This document shows, in pieces, positions 37,119-46,316 of a stretch of DNA of 64,000 nucleotides. Each line of letters starts with the position of its first letter. Positions within the stretch are counted from its first letter, which is position 1. Made by a program: the position numbers and the translations under genes. Source of the stretch: Mongoliibacter ruber (lineage in GTDB: Bacteria; Bacteroidota; Bacteroidia; Cytophagales; Cyclobacteriaceae); the NCBI RefSeq assembly GCF_003003005.1, contig NZ_PVTR01000002.1, positions 208,571-272,570 on the forward strand, given 5' to 3'. The notes under the pieces are model-generated. The model was not told where the DNA came from and did no database searches. It worked only from the letters and a program-made list of their open reading frames with translations.

Positions 37119-37721
37119 ATGGAAAAACCAGAATTCAACATAGAAGAAGTAAACAAGATCATCCGTGGAAGAAGGTCTATGTTTGTAGCACAATTCAAAG
37201 AGAATGACCCTGTAGAGGATGCTGTCATTCAGGAGATGTTAGAAAATGCGAATTGGGCACCTACACACAAACTGACCGAACCATGGTCTTTCACAGTTTT
37301 TTCGGGAGAAGGATTAAAAAAATTCGCTGATTTTCAGGCCGAGCTTTATAAAGAAAGGGCGACTAAAAACGGGAATTTCATCGAAGCCACTTACAACAAG
37401 TTTAAAGAAAATCCACTAAAGGCCTCACATATTATTGCCATCAAATTGAAAAGAGACCTCAAGGCCAATTTACCTGTAATGGAAGAAATCGCAGCTGTTT
37501 CTATGGCTGTGCAAAATATGTATTTGACAGCTTCAGCACATGGATTAGCTGCTTATTGGGGAACTGGTGGACCTACTTTTTGGCCAGAAGCCAAGTCTTG
37601 GTTTGGTCTGGAAGAGGAAGATATGTTGATGGGTTTTTTCTACGTAGCAAAACCAGCCACAGACCGTTGGCCTTTGGGTAGGAGAAAACCTATTGAAGAA
37701 AAAGTAGAATGGGTGAGGTAA
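37119..37721 (+). CDS. Nitroreductase family protein
   Basis: 200 residues, FMN-binding nitroreductase fold. Typical signals are RGRRSMF at the N-terminus (FMN phosphate contact), ENANWAPTHKLTEPWSF, and AAYWGTGGP in the C-terminal half with LGRRKP at the end. It resembles the YdjA-type small nitroreductases that reduce nitro compounds or flavin-dependent substrates with NAD(P)H. It is a stand-alone gene followed by repeat-rich DNA. Confidence 0.9.
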   Translation: MEKPEFNIEEVNKIIRGRRSMFVAQFKENDPVEDAVIQEMLENANWAPTHKLTEPWSFTVFSGEGLKKFADFQAELYKERATKNGNFIEATYNKFKENPLKASHIIAIKLKRDLKANLPVMEEIAAVSMAVQNMYLTASAHGLAAYWGTGGPTFWPEAKSWFGLEEEDMLMGFFYVAKPATDRWPLGRRKPIEEKVEWVR

Positions 37722-37883
37722 AGGAAAGGAGGATGGATGATGGAAGAAAAGGAGAAGCGAGAGACAAGAATCAAGACACAAGACGGTTTTGCGACAGTTT
37801 AGAGCTTGGTTTAATGTAAACAGTTCCAACCTCAAGATTTAAATCAGCTTCACCTTGTCATTTCAAGTTTTTAAAATTTGGCA

Positions 37884-38021
37884 TTTACAGAAAGGGAATG
37901 ACAGTTGGTGAAAGTCATCCTGAACGTAGTGAAAGCCTGTCCCGCAGTATTGCGGGGAATCTCCTACACTTTAGGCTAGGAGATCTTCTCCCGTATAGCT
38001 ATCGGGATCAGGGTGACGTAC
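37884..38021 (+). repeat. Dispersed repeat A, copy 1 (138 bp)
   Basis: Matches the inverse of 46104-46241 over its full 138 bp at roughly 90 percent by eye. It contains three consecutive hairpin-forming palindromes: CCCGCAGTATTGCGGG, CTCCT...TAGGAG and CCCGTATAGCTATCGGG. The 521-bp gap 37722-38242 also has a purine-rich tract (37725-37785) similar to the inverse of the tract before arsR, and an inverted repeat at 38109-38133. No gene is seen. Confidence 0.85.
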
Positions 38022-38187
38022 CCTACAAACCTGTCATTTCGACGCAGGAGAAATCTGAGGAAGGATGAAAAGGAGAAGTGATAAAAGAAAGGATGAAGGA
38101 TGAGAGACCTTTGAGGTTTTCAAAACCTCAAAGATCTTTATAGAAAAATAGCCTCTAGAAAATAAACAAAGTCCAATTAAAAAGAAA

Positions 38188-38227
38188 AAAACCATCGAGT
38201 TCAAAGAAGCCTCGATGGGTTTTCATT
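38188..38227. terminator. Terminator of the exported DinB gene
   Basis: Stem ACCATCGAG / CTCGATGGGT flanked by A-rich and T-rich runs, 15 bp beyond the stop of the minus-strand gene at 38243. Confidence 0.75.
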
Positions 38228-38242
38228 TTTAAATAAGACTTT

Positions 38243-38776
38243 TTACATAGCCCTGAATGCAGGAGGCTCGATGCCGTTGGCACGGATGTAGGAAATCGCA
38301 GCTCCTCTATGATGTGTGGTATGGTCATCAATAAGGGCTGCAACCTGTCTTTTAGTAGCCATATTACCACCAAAAATTTCAACACTGTTCCCTAATTCGT
38401 TTTCAGGTATGGATTGAAATACTTTTAAAGCATACTCAAAACTTAGTTTAACATGTGCTTTAAGCTCTTCTCTGCTTTCAGGCTTGGCTTCTAAGATGCT
38501 CTTTGCATCAGGCCCATCTAAGAAGCGTTGGCTCATGCCCACTGCTGCACTTGAAAGGTGCATTACCTGCTCCTTAAAACTCATCGCTGACTCATGAGGC
38601 TTGTAGTCCATTTTGTCTTCAGGCATTTTGTCTACCACTTCCATGGTAAATTGCATTCCATTTTCCCATTTGGACAAAAACTCCTCCATTGTAGTCTGTG
38701 CTTGGCTGGTACTGAAGGTGAATAAAAATATACCCATCGCTAAGCATACTGAAAATAATTTTTGTTTGATAATCAT
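38243..38776 (-). CDS. Exported DinB family protein
   Basis: 177 residues with a signal peptide (LAMGIFLFTFSTSQAQ), then a four-helix DinB-like domain. Metal-ligand histidines are visible in VMHLSSAA and DDHTTHHRGAA. It is unrelated in sequence detail to the cytoplasmic DinB protein at 17175. Its periplasmic location is unusual for the fold but common in Bacteroidota. It is divergent from gldD. Confidence 0.85.
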   Translation of the reverse strand: MIIKQKLFSVCLAMGIFLFTFSTSQAQTTMEEFLSKWENGMQFTMEVVDKMPEDKMDYKPHESAMSFKEQVMHLSSAAVGMSQRFLDGPDAKSILEAKPESREELKAHVKLSFEYALKVFQSIPENELGNSVEIFGGNMATKRQVAALIDDHTTHHRGAAISYIRANGIEPPAFRAM

Positions 38777-38853
38777 AACATCTCGGTTTTGAATGAAGTA
38801 TAAATATCAGTCTATCTCGATTGATTTCAAACCTATTTGATAACTTTGGATCT

Positions 38854-39429
38854 ATGCGCAGCGCTTTAGCAATATTATTTCTCGGTATAATGCTTACTTC
38901 TTGTCAGGGTGACTACTTTCCAAAACCGAAAGGATACAACCGTATCGATCTTCCCGAGCGTGAATTCACGATGTTGAAAGAAGATAAGCCCTTTACTTTT
39001 GAGCATTCCAAGCATGCCCATGTAGAACCTGATAGTTTCAATTTGACTGAGGAAAATTGGGTAAATTTGAACTATAGGAAGTTAGGAGGGAAAGTCCACT
39101 TAACTTATTTAGAACTGGAAACTAATGGAAAAGACCTCAAATCGGTCCTCAACGATGCCATCAACCTTACTGCCAAACACCAAGTCAAAGCCTACGGCAT
39201 CGAGGAATCAATTGCTTTGACTCCAAAAGGCTATACTGGGGTGGTAGCTGAACTTTCTGGAGAAGTGCCAACCCAATTTCAGTTTTTTGTCACCGATTCT
39301 ACCAAAAACTTCCTGAGAGGTGCCTTGTATTTTGACACCGCAATGAAAAATGACTCCCTCGGCCCGGCCATAGAATACATCAAGGTCGATATGGCACATT
39401 TGATGAATACATTGGAGTTTAAAAATTAA
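38854..39429 (+). CDS. gldD: Gliding motility lipoprotein GldD
   Basis: 191 residues from the ATG at 38854 (a TTG at 38821 opens the same frame). The lipobox is LGIMLTSCQGD, followed by YFPKPKGYNRIDLPE, the conserved start of GldD. GldD is required for gliding and type IX secretion in Flavobacterium johnsoniae. It is often next to gldE or mutY elsewhere, but here it stands alone between a DinB gene and a sodium symporter. The presence of this gene supports the phylum assignment. Confidence 0.9.
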   Translation: MRSALAILFLGIMLTSCQGDYFPKPKGYNRIDLPEREFTMLKEDKPFTFEHSKHAHVEPDSFNLTEENWVNLNYRKLGGKVHLTYLELETNGKDLKSVLNDAINLTAKHQVKAYGIEESIALTPKGYTGVVAELSGEVPTQFQFFVTDSTKNFLRGALYFDTAMKNDSLGPAIEYIKVDMAHLMNTLEFKN

Positions 39430-39610
39430 AGGGATACTGGTTGATATTAGCTGGAGGCGATATTAAGGTATATGTATACCGGGAATCATGCCACTAATCA
39501 ATTTAACGATGGTTTTTGGTCACACAGATACGAATGGATCTCTATTTCAAAAACAGTTTAAGCGTTAAAACCATCATCAGAATTACCAATTTAAATATCC
39601 CTTAAACTTA

Positions 39611-41386
39611 TCAACGCATATTTTTCCAACTTTTGATGATGATTACTCCTCCAGCAATGGCTACTACCGTGGCAATGATGGCCGAAAGCGTATTTCCATA
39701 AATCCAAAAACCTACTGCAAACAATACAGCATACACCATAATGGAGCCTACCAACATCAAACCGATTTCCATTGGGAGTTGCCCTTGCTCCTGCACTTCT
39801 TCCGGATACCTGTCCAATACTTTTTTCCATCCAAATGCAGCTGGTCTTACTTTTCTGTAAAAAGAAAGCAAGACCTTGTCTTTTTCTGGTTTGGTAAGGA
39901 AAGTTGCCAATACCCAACCTATAGTAGTCAAACCTACCCCATAAAGCAATTTGAGGTAAGCCATTTCCTCTGGAATGTGGATAAGTTCAATTTTAGGGTT
40001 AATGGTTTCAAAAAATATAGCCACTATAAATGAAATTACCATGGCGTATATTTCTGTGTAAGCATTGATTCTCCACCAAAACCAACGCAGTATAAATATC
40101 ATCCCTGTACCTGCACCAATCTGCAAGAGTATGTTGAATGCTTCCAAGGCATTGGACAAAGCAAGTGCAAGAAATGCAGCCAAGACCATCAAGACAACTG
40201 TGGATATCCTACCCACCATTACCAATTCCTTATCTGTGGCTTCAGGCTTGAGAAACCTGAGGTAAAAATCATTCACTACATAAGAAGAGCCCCAGTTGAG
40301 GTGCGTGGATAAGGTGGACATCACCGCTGCAATCAGGGATGCCAACACTATCCCGATCAAACCAGTCGGTAGGAAGGTCAACATTGCTGAATAGGCCAAG
40401 TCATTTCCCAACTTATCCACAGGAATATGCGGGAAAGCTTCTTGCATGTCTGAGACATTTGGGAAAATGATCAGAGAAGAAAGTGCTATGATGATCCATG
40501 GCCAAGGACGCATGCCATAGTGTGCAATGTTGAAAAACAAAGTTGCTCCAATCGCATTTTTCTCGTCTTTGGCAGAAAGCATCCTTTGGGCGATATATCC
40601 ACCTCCGCCTGGCTCGGCACCAGGGTACCAAGTAGCCCACCATTGTATCGCCAATGGCATAATCAATAGTGGTACTACCAAATTCCAATTGTTGAAATCA
40701 GGAAAGAAATCCAGTTTGTCTGCCACATTGGGATGTGTCAATAAGTTGTCGAGGGAACCGATTTCCGGCATGTCCAAGACATAAATTGCAGCGCCTATTG
40801 CTCCTGCCATGGCGATGAAGAATTGGAAAAAATCCGTCAACAATACACCCTTCAAACCACCTAGCGAACTGTAAACCACAGTAACGACCGAGGCTATCAG
40901 AAGGGTTTCAACAGGACTCAAACCCAACATCACTCCCCCGATTTTGATGGCAGCAAGCGAAACAGTAGCCATGATGACTACATTGAAGAACACCCCCAGA
41001 TACAAGGCCCTGAATGCCCTTAAGAATGCTGCAGGTTTGCCTCCATATCTCAACTCATAAAACTCAAGGTCAGTGGTCACTTCTGATCTTCTCCAAAGTT
41101 TGGCATATACAAACACGGTAAGCATACCAGTCAAAAGGAAAGCCCACCACACCCAGTTGCCAGATACCCCATCTTTTCGGACAATGTCTGTGACAAGATT
41201 TGGTGTATCCGCGGAAAAGGTTGTCGCTACCATAGAAACCCCCAAAAGCCACCAAGGCATATTTCGGCCGGAAAGGAAAAATTCTTTGGCTGATTTGCCT
41301 GCTTTTCTTGAAGTATAAACTCCGATGAGCATGGAAATGACAAAAAAGGCTATAATAATGCCCCAGTCAATCAAGGAAATGTTCAT
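39611..41386 (-). CDS. Sodium:solute symporter (SSS family)
   Basis: 591 residues with about fourteen hydrophobic segments. Family landmarks are FFLSGRNMPWWLLGVSMVAT near the N-terminus and YSSLGGLKGVLLTDFFQF in the middle. It imports a sugar, amino acid or similar solute with sodium. The divergently transcribed kinase-like gene at 41602 fits a sugar. The 215-bp intergenic region probably carries both promoters. Confidence 0.92.
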   Translation of the reverse strand: MNISLIDWGIIIAFFVISMLIGVYTSRKAGKSAKEFFLSGRNMPWWLLGVSMVATTFSADTPNLVTDIVRKDGVSGNWVWWAFLLTGMLTVFVYAKLWRRSEVTTDLEFYELRYGGKPAAFLRAFRALYLGVFFNVVIMATVSLAAIKIGGVMLGLSPVETLLIASVVTVVYSSLGGLKGVLLTDFFQFFIAMAGAIGAAIYVLDMPEIGSLDNLLTHPNVADKLDFFPDFNNWNLVVPLLIMPLAIQWWATWYPGAEPGGGGYIAQRMLSAKDEKNAIGATLFFNIAHYGMRPWPWIIIALSSLIIFPNVSDMQEAFPHIPVDKLGNDLAYSAMLTFLPTGLIGIVLASLIAAVMSTLSTHLNWGSSYVVNDFYLRFLKPEATDKELVMVGRISTVVLMVLAAFLALALSNALEAFNILLQIGAGTGMIFILRWFWWRINAYTEIYAMVISFIVAIFFETINPKIELIHIPEEMAYLKLLYGVGLTTIGWVLATFLTKPEKDKVLLSFYRKVRPAAFGWKKVLDRYPEEVQEQGQLPMEIGLMLVGSIMVYAVLFAVGFWIYGNTLSAIIATVVAIAGGVIIIKSWKNMR

Positions 41387-41601
41387 AGGTTTTGGGTTTC
41401 TAAGGTGTTTTTGCGAAAGGTTTGTTAATTTTTTTGACTTTCTCTTTCAAACTTCTTTAATAAATTTCACTAATGTAAATATTTATGTAGTATTTGCAAA
41501 AGCCCTGATTCCAAATTAGGGAAATTTCCTGCAGATTTGAGGGGTATTTAAGTCCTTCGATTAATTTACCCCCAATTCTTACCCGCTTTAACATTATCAA
41601 T

Positions 41602-42627
41602 ATGTATATCACATGGTTTTCGGCACTGAATGATTTATATAAGTTTAAGATCCACTCCGAAAGCATGCAGCCTTTTGGAGAGGGGCATATTCACCATACC
41701 TATTTAGTAGAGACATCTGTAGGAAAAATGATCCTGCAAAAGTTTAACCATGCCGTATTTACAGAACCTGAAAAAATATCCCATAACCATTTGGTATTAC
41801 TTTCAGAGATCGATAGAAGTAAACTATCCTTTCAACTACCCTTACCAATTCCCAATAAAAAAGGTGAGGTTTTCACAAGGATTGAAGACTCATTATTCAG
41901 GTTTACACCTTTTGTAAATGGGACTTGTATCAATGAGGTGCAAGATACCAAACAGGCCTATTTGGCAGCGGAGGCTTTTGCTGGATTTATTGAATCAGGC
42001 AAACATATAAGTTCAGACAGTTTTCTGGAAGTCATACCAGGGTTCAACGACCTTAGCTTAAGGTACAACCAATTGCAGCAAGCCATAAAACAGACAAAAA
42101 GAAGGTTGACTAGCGAATTGGACGAACTGATATCGTTTTATTTGAATCAAAAAGACCTGGTAGAGGAATATGAAATGTGGATAAACAAGCTTCCTTTGAG
42201 ACTTACACACAACGATACAAAAATCAATAACCTGATATTTTCTGAGGACTTATCCACAGTCAATGCGGTGATAGATTTGGACACCTTGATGGCGGGGTAT
42301 GCTTTTTATGACTTCGGAGATTTGGTCAGGACTGTGGCCTGCACTGAGCATGAGCATTCGACGAAATGGGAAAAAATTGGTGTGGATAAGCGGAAGTACA
42401 GTGCTTTAATGGAAGGTTTTTTGGAAGGAGGGAAGGAGTTTTTGACAGATGATGAAATAGCCTCTTTGCCTTTTGGAGGTAAAATGATGACCTGCATTAT
42501 GGGCTTCAGGTTCTTGGCTGACTACCTCAACGGAAATATCTATTACGTAATCAAATACGACGAACAAAACCTCCACCGAGCCAAAAACCATATGTATTTA
42601 TTGAAGGCTTTGGAGGTGATGGGTTAG
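41602..42627 (+). CDS. Aminoglycoside-phosphotransferase-fold sugar kinase-like protein
   Basis: 341 residues. Kinase-like motifs are FGEGHIHHTYLVET (ATP-loop region), the catalytic THNDTKINNLIF and the metal-binding VIDLDTLM. The HNDTKxNN form is the one I associate with N-acetylhexosamine 1-kinase (NahK)-like proteins rather than with antibiotic resistance enzymes. Phosphorylation of an imported amino sugar is therefore proposed, with the divergent sodium symporter as the likely importer. This is inference; a homoserine-kinase-like or choline-kinase-like role is possible. Confidence 0.8.
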   Translation: MYITWFSALNDLYKFKIHSESMQPFGEGHIHHTYLVETSVGKMILQKFNHAVFTEPEKISHNHLVLLSEIDRSKLSFQLPLPIPNKKGEVFTRIEDSLFRFTPFVNGTCINEVQDTKQAYLAAEAFAGFIESGKHISSDSFLEVIPGFNDLSLRYNQLQQAIKQTKRRLTSELDELISFYLNQKDLVEEYEMWINKLPLRLTHNDTKINNLIFSEDLSTVNAVIDLDTLMAGYAFYDFGDLVRTVACTEHEHSTKWEKIGVDKRKYSALMEGFLEGGKEFLTDDEIASLPFGGKMMTCIMGFRFLADYLNGNIYYVIKYDEQNLHRAKNHMYLLKALEVMG

Positions 42628-42700
42628 ATAAAAAAACGCTCTAATTTTTTAAGCAATTCTTAGTTTTGGGGTGTTCCGACTTTTACCGATTCTATTTGAA

Positions 42701-42832
42701 ACCACAAAGATGACAAAAGAAAACAAAAGACATAGGTACTTTTTAACAGATTTGGAAATGAATTAATATTTATGGTAAAAGAACTCTATAGAGAACGCTT
42801 TAGTGACTTTTTGTTTCCTTTTGTGGTAAATT
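42701..42832 (-). repeat. Dispersed intergenic repeat C, copy 2
   Basis: The inverse of this stretch shares end sequences (ATTTACCACAAAAGGAAAC) and the internal ATCTGTTAAAAA with 5943-6078, and has the same imperfect inverted ends. It lies in the 382-bp gap 42628-43009, which holds no gene. Confidence 0.6.
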
Positions 42833-42939
42833 ATTAACCTTTATTGTTTCGAGATATATACTGTACACAAAAGAGAAATACTAATATCAAATTCAGAAAG
42901 CTTTCGGGTTCGAAAAGATTATAGCTGAAATAAAAAGAC

Positions 42940-42977
42940 CCGCCACGAAGTTTGATTCAATATTTGCATCGTGGCGG
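42940..42977 (-). terminator. Terminator of the cupredoxin-like gene
   Basis: Nine-base perfect stem CCGCCACGA / TCGTGGCGG with a 20-nt loop. Read on the minus strand it is followed by TCTTTTTAT, 33 bp past the stop at 43010. Confidence 0.6.
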
Positions 42978-43009
42978 ACAATATTCCTTTCAAAAGGAAC
43001 TTCCCTGAA

Positions 43010-43486
43010 TTAATTTGAAATAGTAATCGCTCCAAGCATGCCGGGATGAAAAGAACAACGGTATTTTGCCAATTCTGCAGCCAAAGCTGTAGTCAAGGTA
43101 AAGGTGATGTTATCCCCTTCTACCATAAAGTTGACAGCATCGTCATTTTCAAAGGTACCGGTTTGATTGTTTTGAGCCAGAAGCACTGCATTGCTTGAGC
43201 TCAAAAACTCTAATGGATGGCCAGAACCACCATTATTGACAAAGCGATAACGCATACCCGTCCTCAGGCCAATGGCAACATTTTGTTCACCTGTAATCGC
43301 CGTCGCTCCATCACCACTTATAGAAGCTACTACATAGGCGTTTGCACCAACATTTTCCAATGTAATCGTAGCGGCTATTACATTTGGATCTGGCATGGGC
43401 TCTTCTTCCTCTTCCTTACAGGACACAAGAGCAGTCAGCATTAATAGCCCTAACAATAATAAATTGTGATTTAATCGAAATTTCAT
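43010..43486 (-). CDS. Cupredoxin-like copper lipoprotein
   Basis: 158 residues. The lipobox is TALVSCKEEEEE, followed by an acidic linker and a beta-sandwich of about 115 residues. A type-1 copper site can be read: His in GSGHPLEFL, then Cys, His and Met in YRCSFHPGML with the C-x2-H-x2-M spacing of plastocyanin-like proteins. It would be an electron carrier anchored in the periplasm. It is a single gene, transcribed in the same direction as dsbD but 442 bp downstream of it. Confidence 0.82.
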   Translation of the reverse strand: MKFRLNHNLLLLGLLMLTALVSCKEEEEEPMPDPNVIAATITLENVGANAYVVASISGDGATAITGEQNVAIGLRTGMRYRFVNNGGSGHPLEFLSSSNAVLLAQNNQTGTFENDDAVNFMVEGDNITFTLTTALAAELAKYRCSFHPGMLGAITISN

Positions 43487-43683
43487 AGTGGTTTAATTTT
43501 AGTAAAATACAGTTTTCGATGTCAATTAACTTTTGCCAAAATTGAGAAAAGGTTAAATGTTTAATCGATTCGGGTTCATATACGAGCTCTAAATGGAATT
43601 GAGATTACATACAGGAAATTAAAAGCCAATTACTCTCCAGAAAAAAAATTGGAACTTCTTTAGATATTATGCGAACCTTCTGT

Positions 43684-43735
43684 CAGACCCTGAAAGGGTC
43701 AAATACATATTTGCCCCGGGTAGCTACCTGGGGAT
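43684..43735 (-). repeat. Dispersed palindromic repeat B, copy 1
   Basis: It contains ACCCTGAAAGGGT and the near-perfect palindrome CCCCGGGTAGCTACCTGGGG. The inverse order and spacing resemble the element at 63857-63960. The rest of the 442-bp gap 43487-43928 shows no gene. Confidence 0.5.
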
Positions 43736-43928
43736 TCGATGGAATGATATCTATCAATTTTTGGCCGGAAATTGTCTGCTATTGATCAATGCTTTCCGCC
43801 AAAACAGGAATGTAAAAGTTTATCTCCCGCTGATCTCGCAGATTTTCGATGATAGACTTAGGTTTTATGTCACTCTTAATGCTTCCTCTAATTTTCTACT
43901 CAGAAAATCAAATGAGTAAACAACAGTC

Positions 43929-45986
43929 TTACCTCCTTTGAAACTCTTCTTTTGCCTCATCCAAGAACTCCACAAAATTCTGAACAGAAGTATCATAAGC
44001 TTTTGGCCTGATCAAGAGCTCTTCATTATGGTCTAAAATCACATAATACGGCTGGGCATTATTGTTAAATCTAGTGATTTGAAAATCTGCATTTTGTTTG
44101 CCTATCGTTTTTTTGACCTTCCCATCATACTCAGAAGTAAACCATTCTGCTTCCGGAAGTTCAAAGCGCTCATCTATATACAAAGCTACCATCACAAAAT
44201 CTTCCTTTAGCCTTTGCAAGACAGGAGCCTCAGACCAAACCCGCGCTTCCATTTCCCGACAATTGACACAACCGTGTCCGGTAAAGTCGATGAATAACGG
44301 TTTGCCTGATCTTTTAGCAGCAGCCAAAGCCTGTTCATAATCAAAGTATCCCTGTATCCCATGAGGGAAATGTAGGAAGTCCGCATACTTCGGGATATCA
44401 TCCAACTGATTTTCAGAAGTTGCTGTTACACCTCTATTTTCAGTAATGTTAAAATCATGCGTAGCCATCGGCGGCAAGTAGCCACTAAGCGCTTTTAAAG
44501 GCGCTCCCCATAGGCCTGGAATCAAGTAAACCACAAATACAAAAGTAGAAATGGCAAGCATCATCCTAGGCACACTGATATAATCCAAAGGCGAATCGTG
44601 CTTGGTTCTGATTTTTCCCAAAAGGTAAAAACCAAGCAACGCAAAAATCACAATCCAAATGGCAATATAAATATCCCTATCCAACAGACCCCAATGGTAT
44701 ACTTGATCTGCCACAGAAAGGAATTTGAAAGCCAATGCCAATTCCAAGAATCCCAAGACCACTTTGACTGAATTGAGCCAGCCACCTGATTTCGGTAGTG
44801 AATTGAGCCACTCTGGAAAAATGGCAAATAAAGTAAATGGTATGGCGAATGCCAGTGAAAAGGCAAACATGCCCGCAATAGGCGTGATAAAATCACCTCC
44901 TGCTGCTTTGATCAAAATAGATCCTACGATAGGACCCGTACAGGAAAATGAAACCAATACCAAAGTAAAGGCCATAAAGAAAATTCCTGTTAGGCCTCCC
45001 TTATCTGCTTTGGCATCAATTTTATTCACAAAACCACTTGGCAAGGTCAGTTCGAACATCCCCAAGAAGGCAAATGCAAAGAAGATAAATACCAAAAAGA
45101 AAAAGACATTGGGAACCCAATGTGTGGATAACCAATTGGCGAACTCAGGCCCTTGTATGGCTGCTACCGCTGTCCCTGCAATGGTATAAATGGCAATTAT
45201 AGAAAATCCATAAATAGCAGCGTTGCGGATACCCGAAATCCTGGACTTAGAGCGACCTGTAAAAAAGGTAACTGTCATAGGGATCATCGGAAACACACAA
45301 GGCGTCAGCAAAGCTGCCAATCCAGCCAAAAAGGCCACAAACATAAAGCCCAACAAACCTGATTGGTCTTCATCGTCATCGAGATTGATAAAGCTTCTTT
45401 CACCAGATTGTTCTTGAATCTTGTCTTGATCTGCTTGGGTTTCTTCGTCGATATCATCAGCAAGAGGAAGGCCATCTTCTGCACCTACAGCCTCCAAAAC
45501 GCCATTTGAACCAGCTGTAAGGCTAATATCAATATCTTCTTCAAAGGGAATACATTGTCCTGTGACATCAGTACACATCTGATAACCGAGGTTTCCAACA
45601 AGGGAAATTTCTCTTTTTGTGATTCTTACTTTTTGTTCGAAAGCACCACTGACTTCAAAATAAGTAACTTCACCTTCCCATATCTCATCGTACTTGGATT
45701 TGGGATTGATAGCCTTCAACTCACCTATAAACTCGATTCCCGAGGACTTATCCACATTTAATTCGGTCAACATGGGACCCAAATCGGGATCAAAGTCATT
45801 GCTATAGATATACCAGTCCTTTGGAATATCAGCGTTAAAAATGATTTTGGTCTCATCACCTACCTTGAGGTCTTTTTTCTCAAATTGGATATCCCACTTT
45901 GGAGGGGAGATAATTTGGGCAAAAGCTGTAGCGTGAAGAAGGAATGTAAAAGCAAAAATCAATACAGATTTTGAATTTCTGGACAT
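43929..45986 (-). CDS. dsbD: Thiol:disulfide interchange protein DsbD
   Basis: 685 residues. A signal peptide is followed by an N-terminal DsbD-alpha-like domain (about 25-160) with the cysteine pair YQMCTDVTGQCIPF. The central eight-span membrane domain (about 215-480) carries LTPCVFPMIPMTV and SFSCTGPIVG, and the C-terminal thioredoxin domain has HGCVNCREME. It carries electrons from cytoplasmic thioredoxin to periplasmic thiol proteins and cytochrome c maturation. All three cysteine pairs are present. It is a stand-alone gene. Confidence 0.93.
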   Translation of the reverse strand: MSRNSKSVLIFAFTFLLHATAFAQIISPPKWDIQFEKKDLKVGDETKIIFNADIPKDWYIYSNDFDPDLGPMLTELNVDKSSGIEFIGELKAINPKSKYDEIWEGEVTYFEVSGAFEQKVRITKREISLVGNLGYQMCTDVTGQCIPFEEDIDISLTAGSNGVLEAVGAEDGLPLADDIDEETQADQDKIQEQSGERSFINLDDDEDQSGLLGFMFVAFLAGLAALLTPCVFPMIPMTVTFFTGRSKSRISGIRNAAIYGFSIIAIYTIAGTAVAAIQGPEFANWLSTHWVPNVFFFLVFIFFAFAFLGMFELTLPSGFVNKIDAKADKGGLTGIFFMAFTLVLVSFSCTGPIVGSILIKAAGGDFITPIAGMFAFSLAFAIPFTLFAIFPEWLNSLPKSGGWLNSVKVVLGFLELALAFKFLSVADQVYHWGLLDRDIYIAIWIVIFALLGFYLLGKIRTKHDSPLDYISVPRMMLAISTFVFVVYLIPGLWGAPLKALSGYLPPMATHDFNITENRGVTATSENQLDDIPKYADFLHFPHGIQGYFDYEQALAAAKRSGKPLFIDFTGHGCVNCREMEARVWSEAPVLQRLKEDFVMVALYIDERFELPEAEWFTSEYDGKVKKTIGKQNADFQITRFNNNAQPYYVILDHNEELLIRPKAYDTSVQNFVEFLDEAKEEFQRR

Positions 45987-46103
45987 GTCTCGAGGATTGA
46001 TTACTAAGATTTATAAATGTATAAATCAGTCATTTGGTTCAATTATAAATACCGCCTGTATAAAGAAGAACTTCCGAAAAGGTTACAACCACAGATTTGT
46101 TTA

Positions 46104-46241
46104 GTACGTCACCCTGATCCTGATAGCTATACGGGAGAAGGTCTCCTTGTCTAAAGTGCAGGAGATTTCCCGCAATACCACGGGACAGGCTTTCACTACG
46201 TTCAGGATGACGTTCACCAACTGTCATTCCCTTTCTGTAAA
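46104..46241 (-). repeat. Dispersed repeat A, copy 2 (138 bp)
   Basis: Inverted full-length copy of 37884-38021, with identical ends (TTTACAG ... GACGTAC) and a few substitutions. The 330-bp gap 45987-46316 between dsbD and the dipeptidase holds no gene. Confidence 0.85.
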
Positions 46242-46316
46242 TGATTAATTTTTAATTACTCAGAATGACGCCGTGGTGATGTAATTCTCCTTTCGGAGTT
46301 GTTCCCAGTGTTTACA

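Noticed and set aside
44725..45189. Antisense 154-codon frame inside dsbD
   Set aside because: Low-complexity shadow of the membrane domain; dsbD is intact in the other direction.
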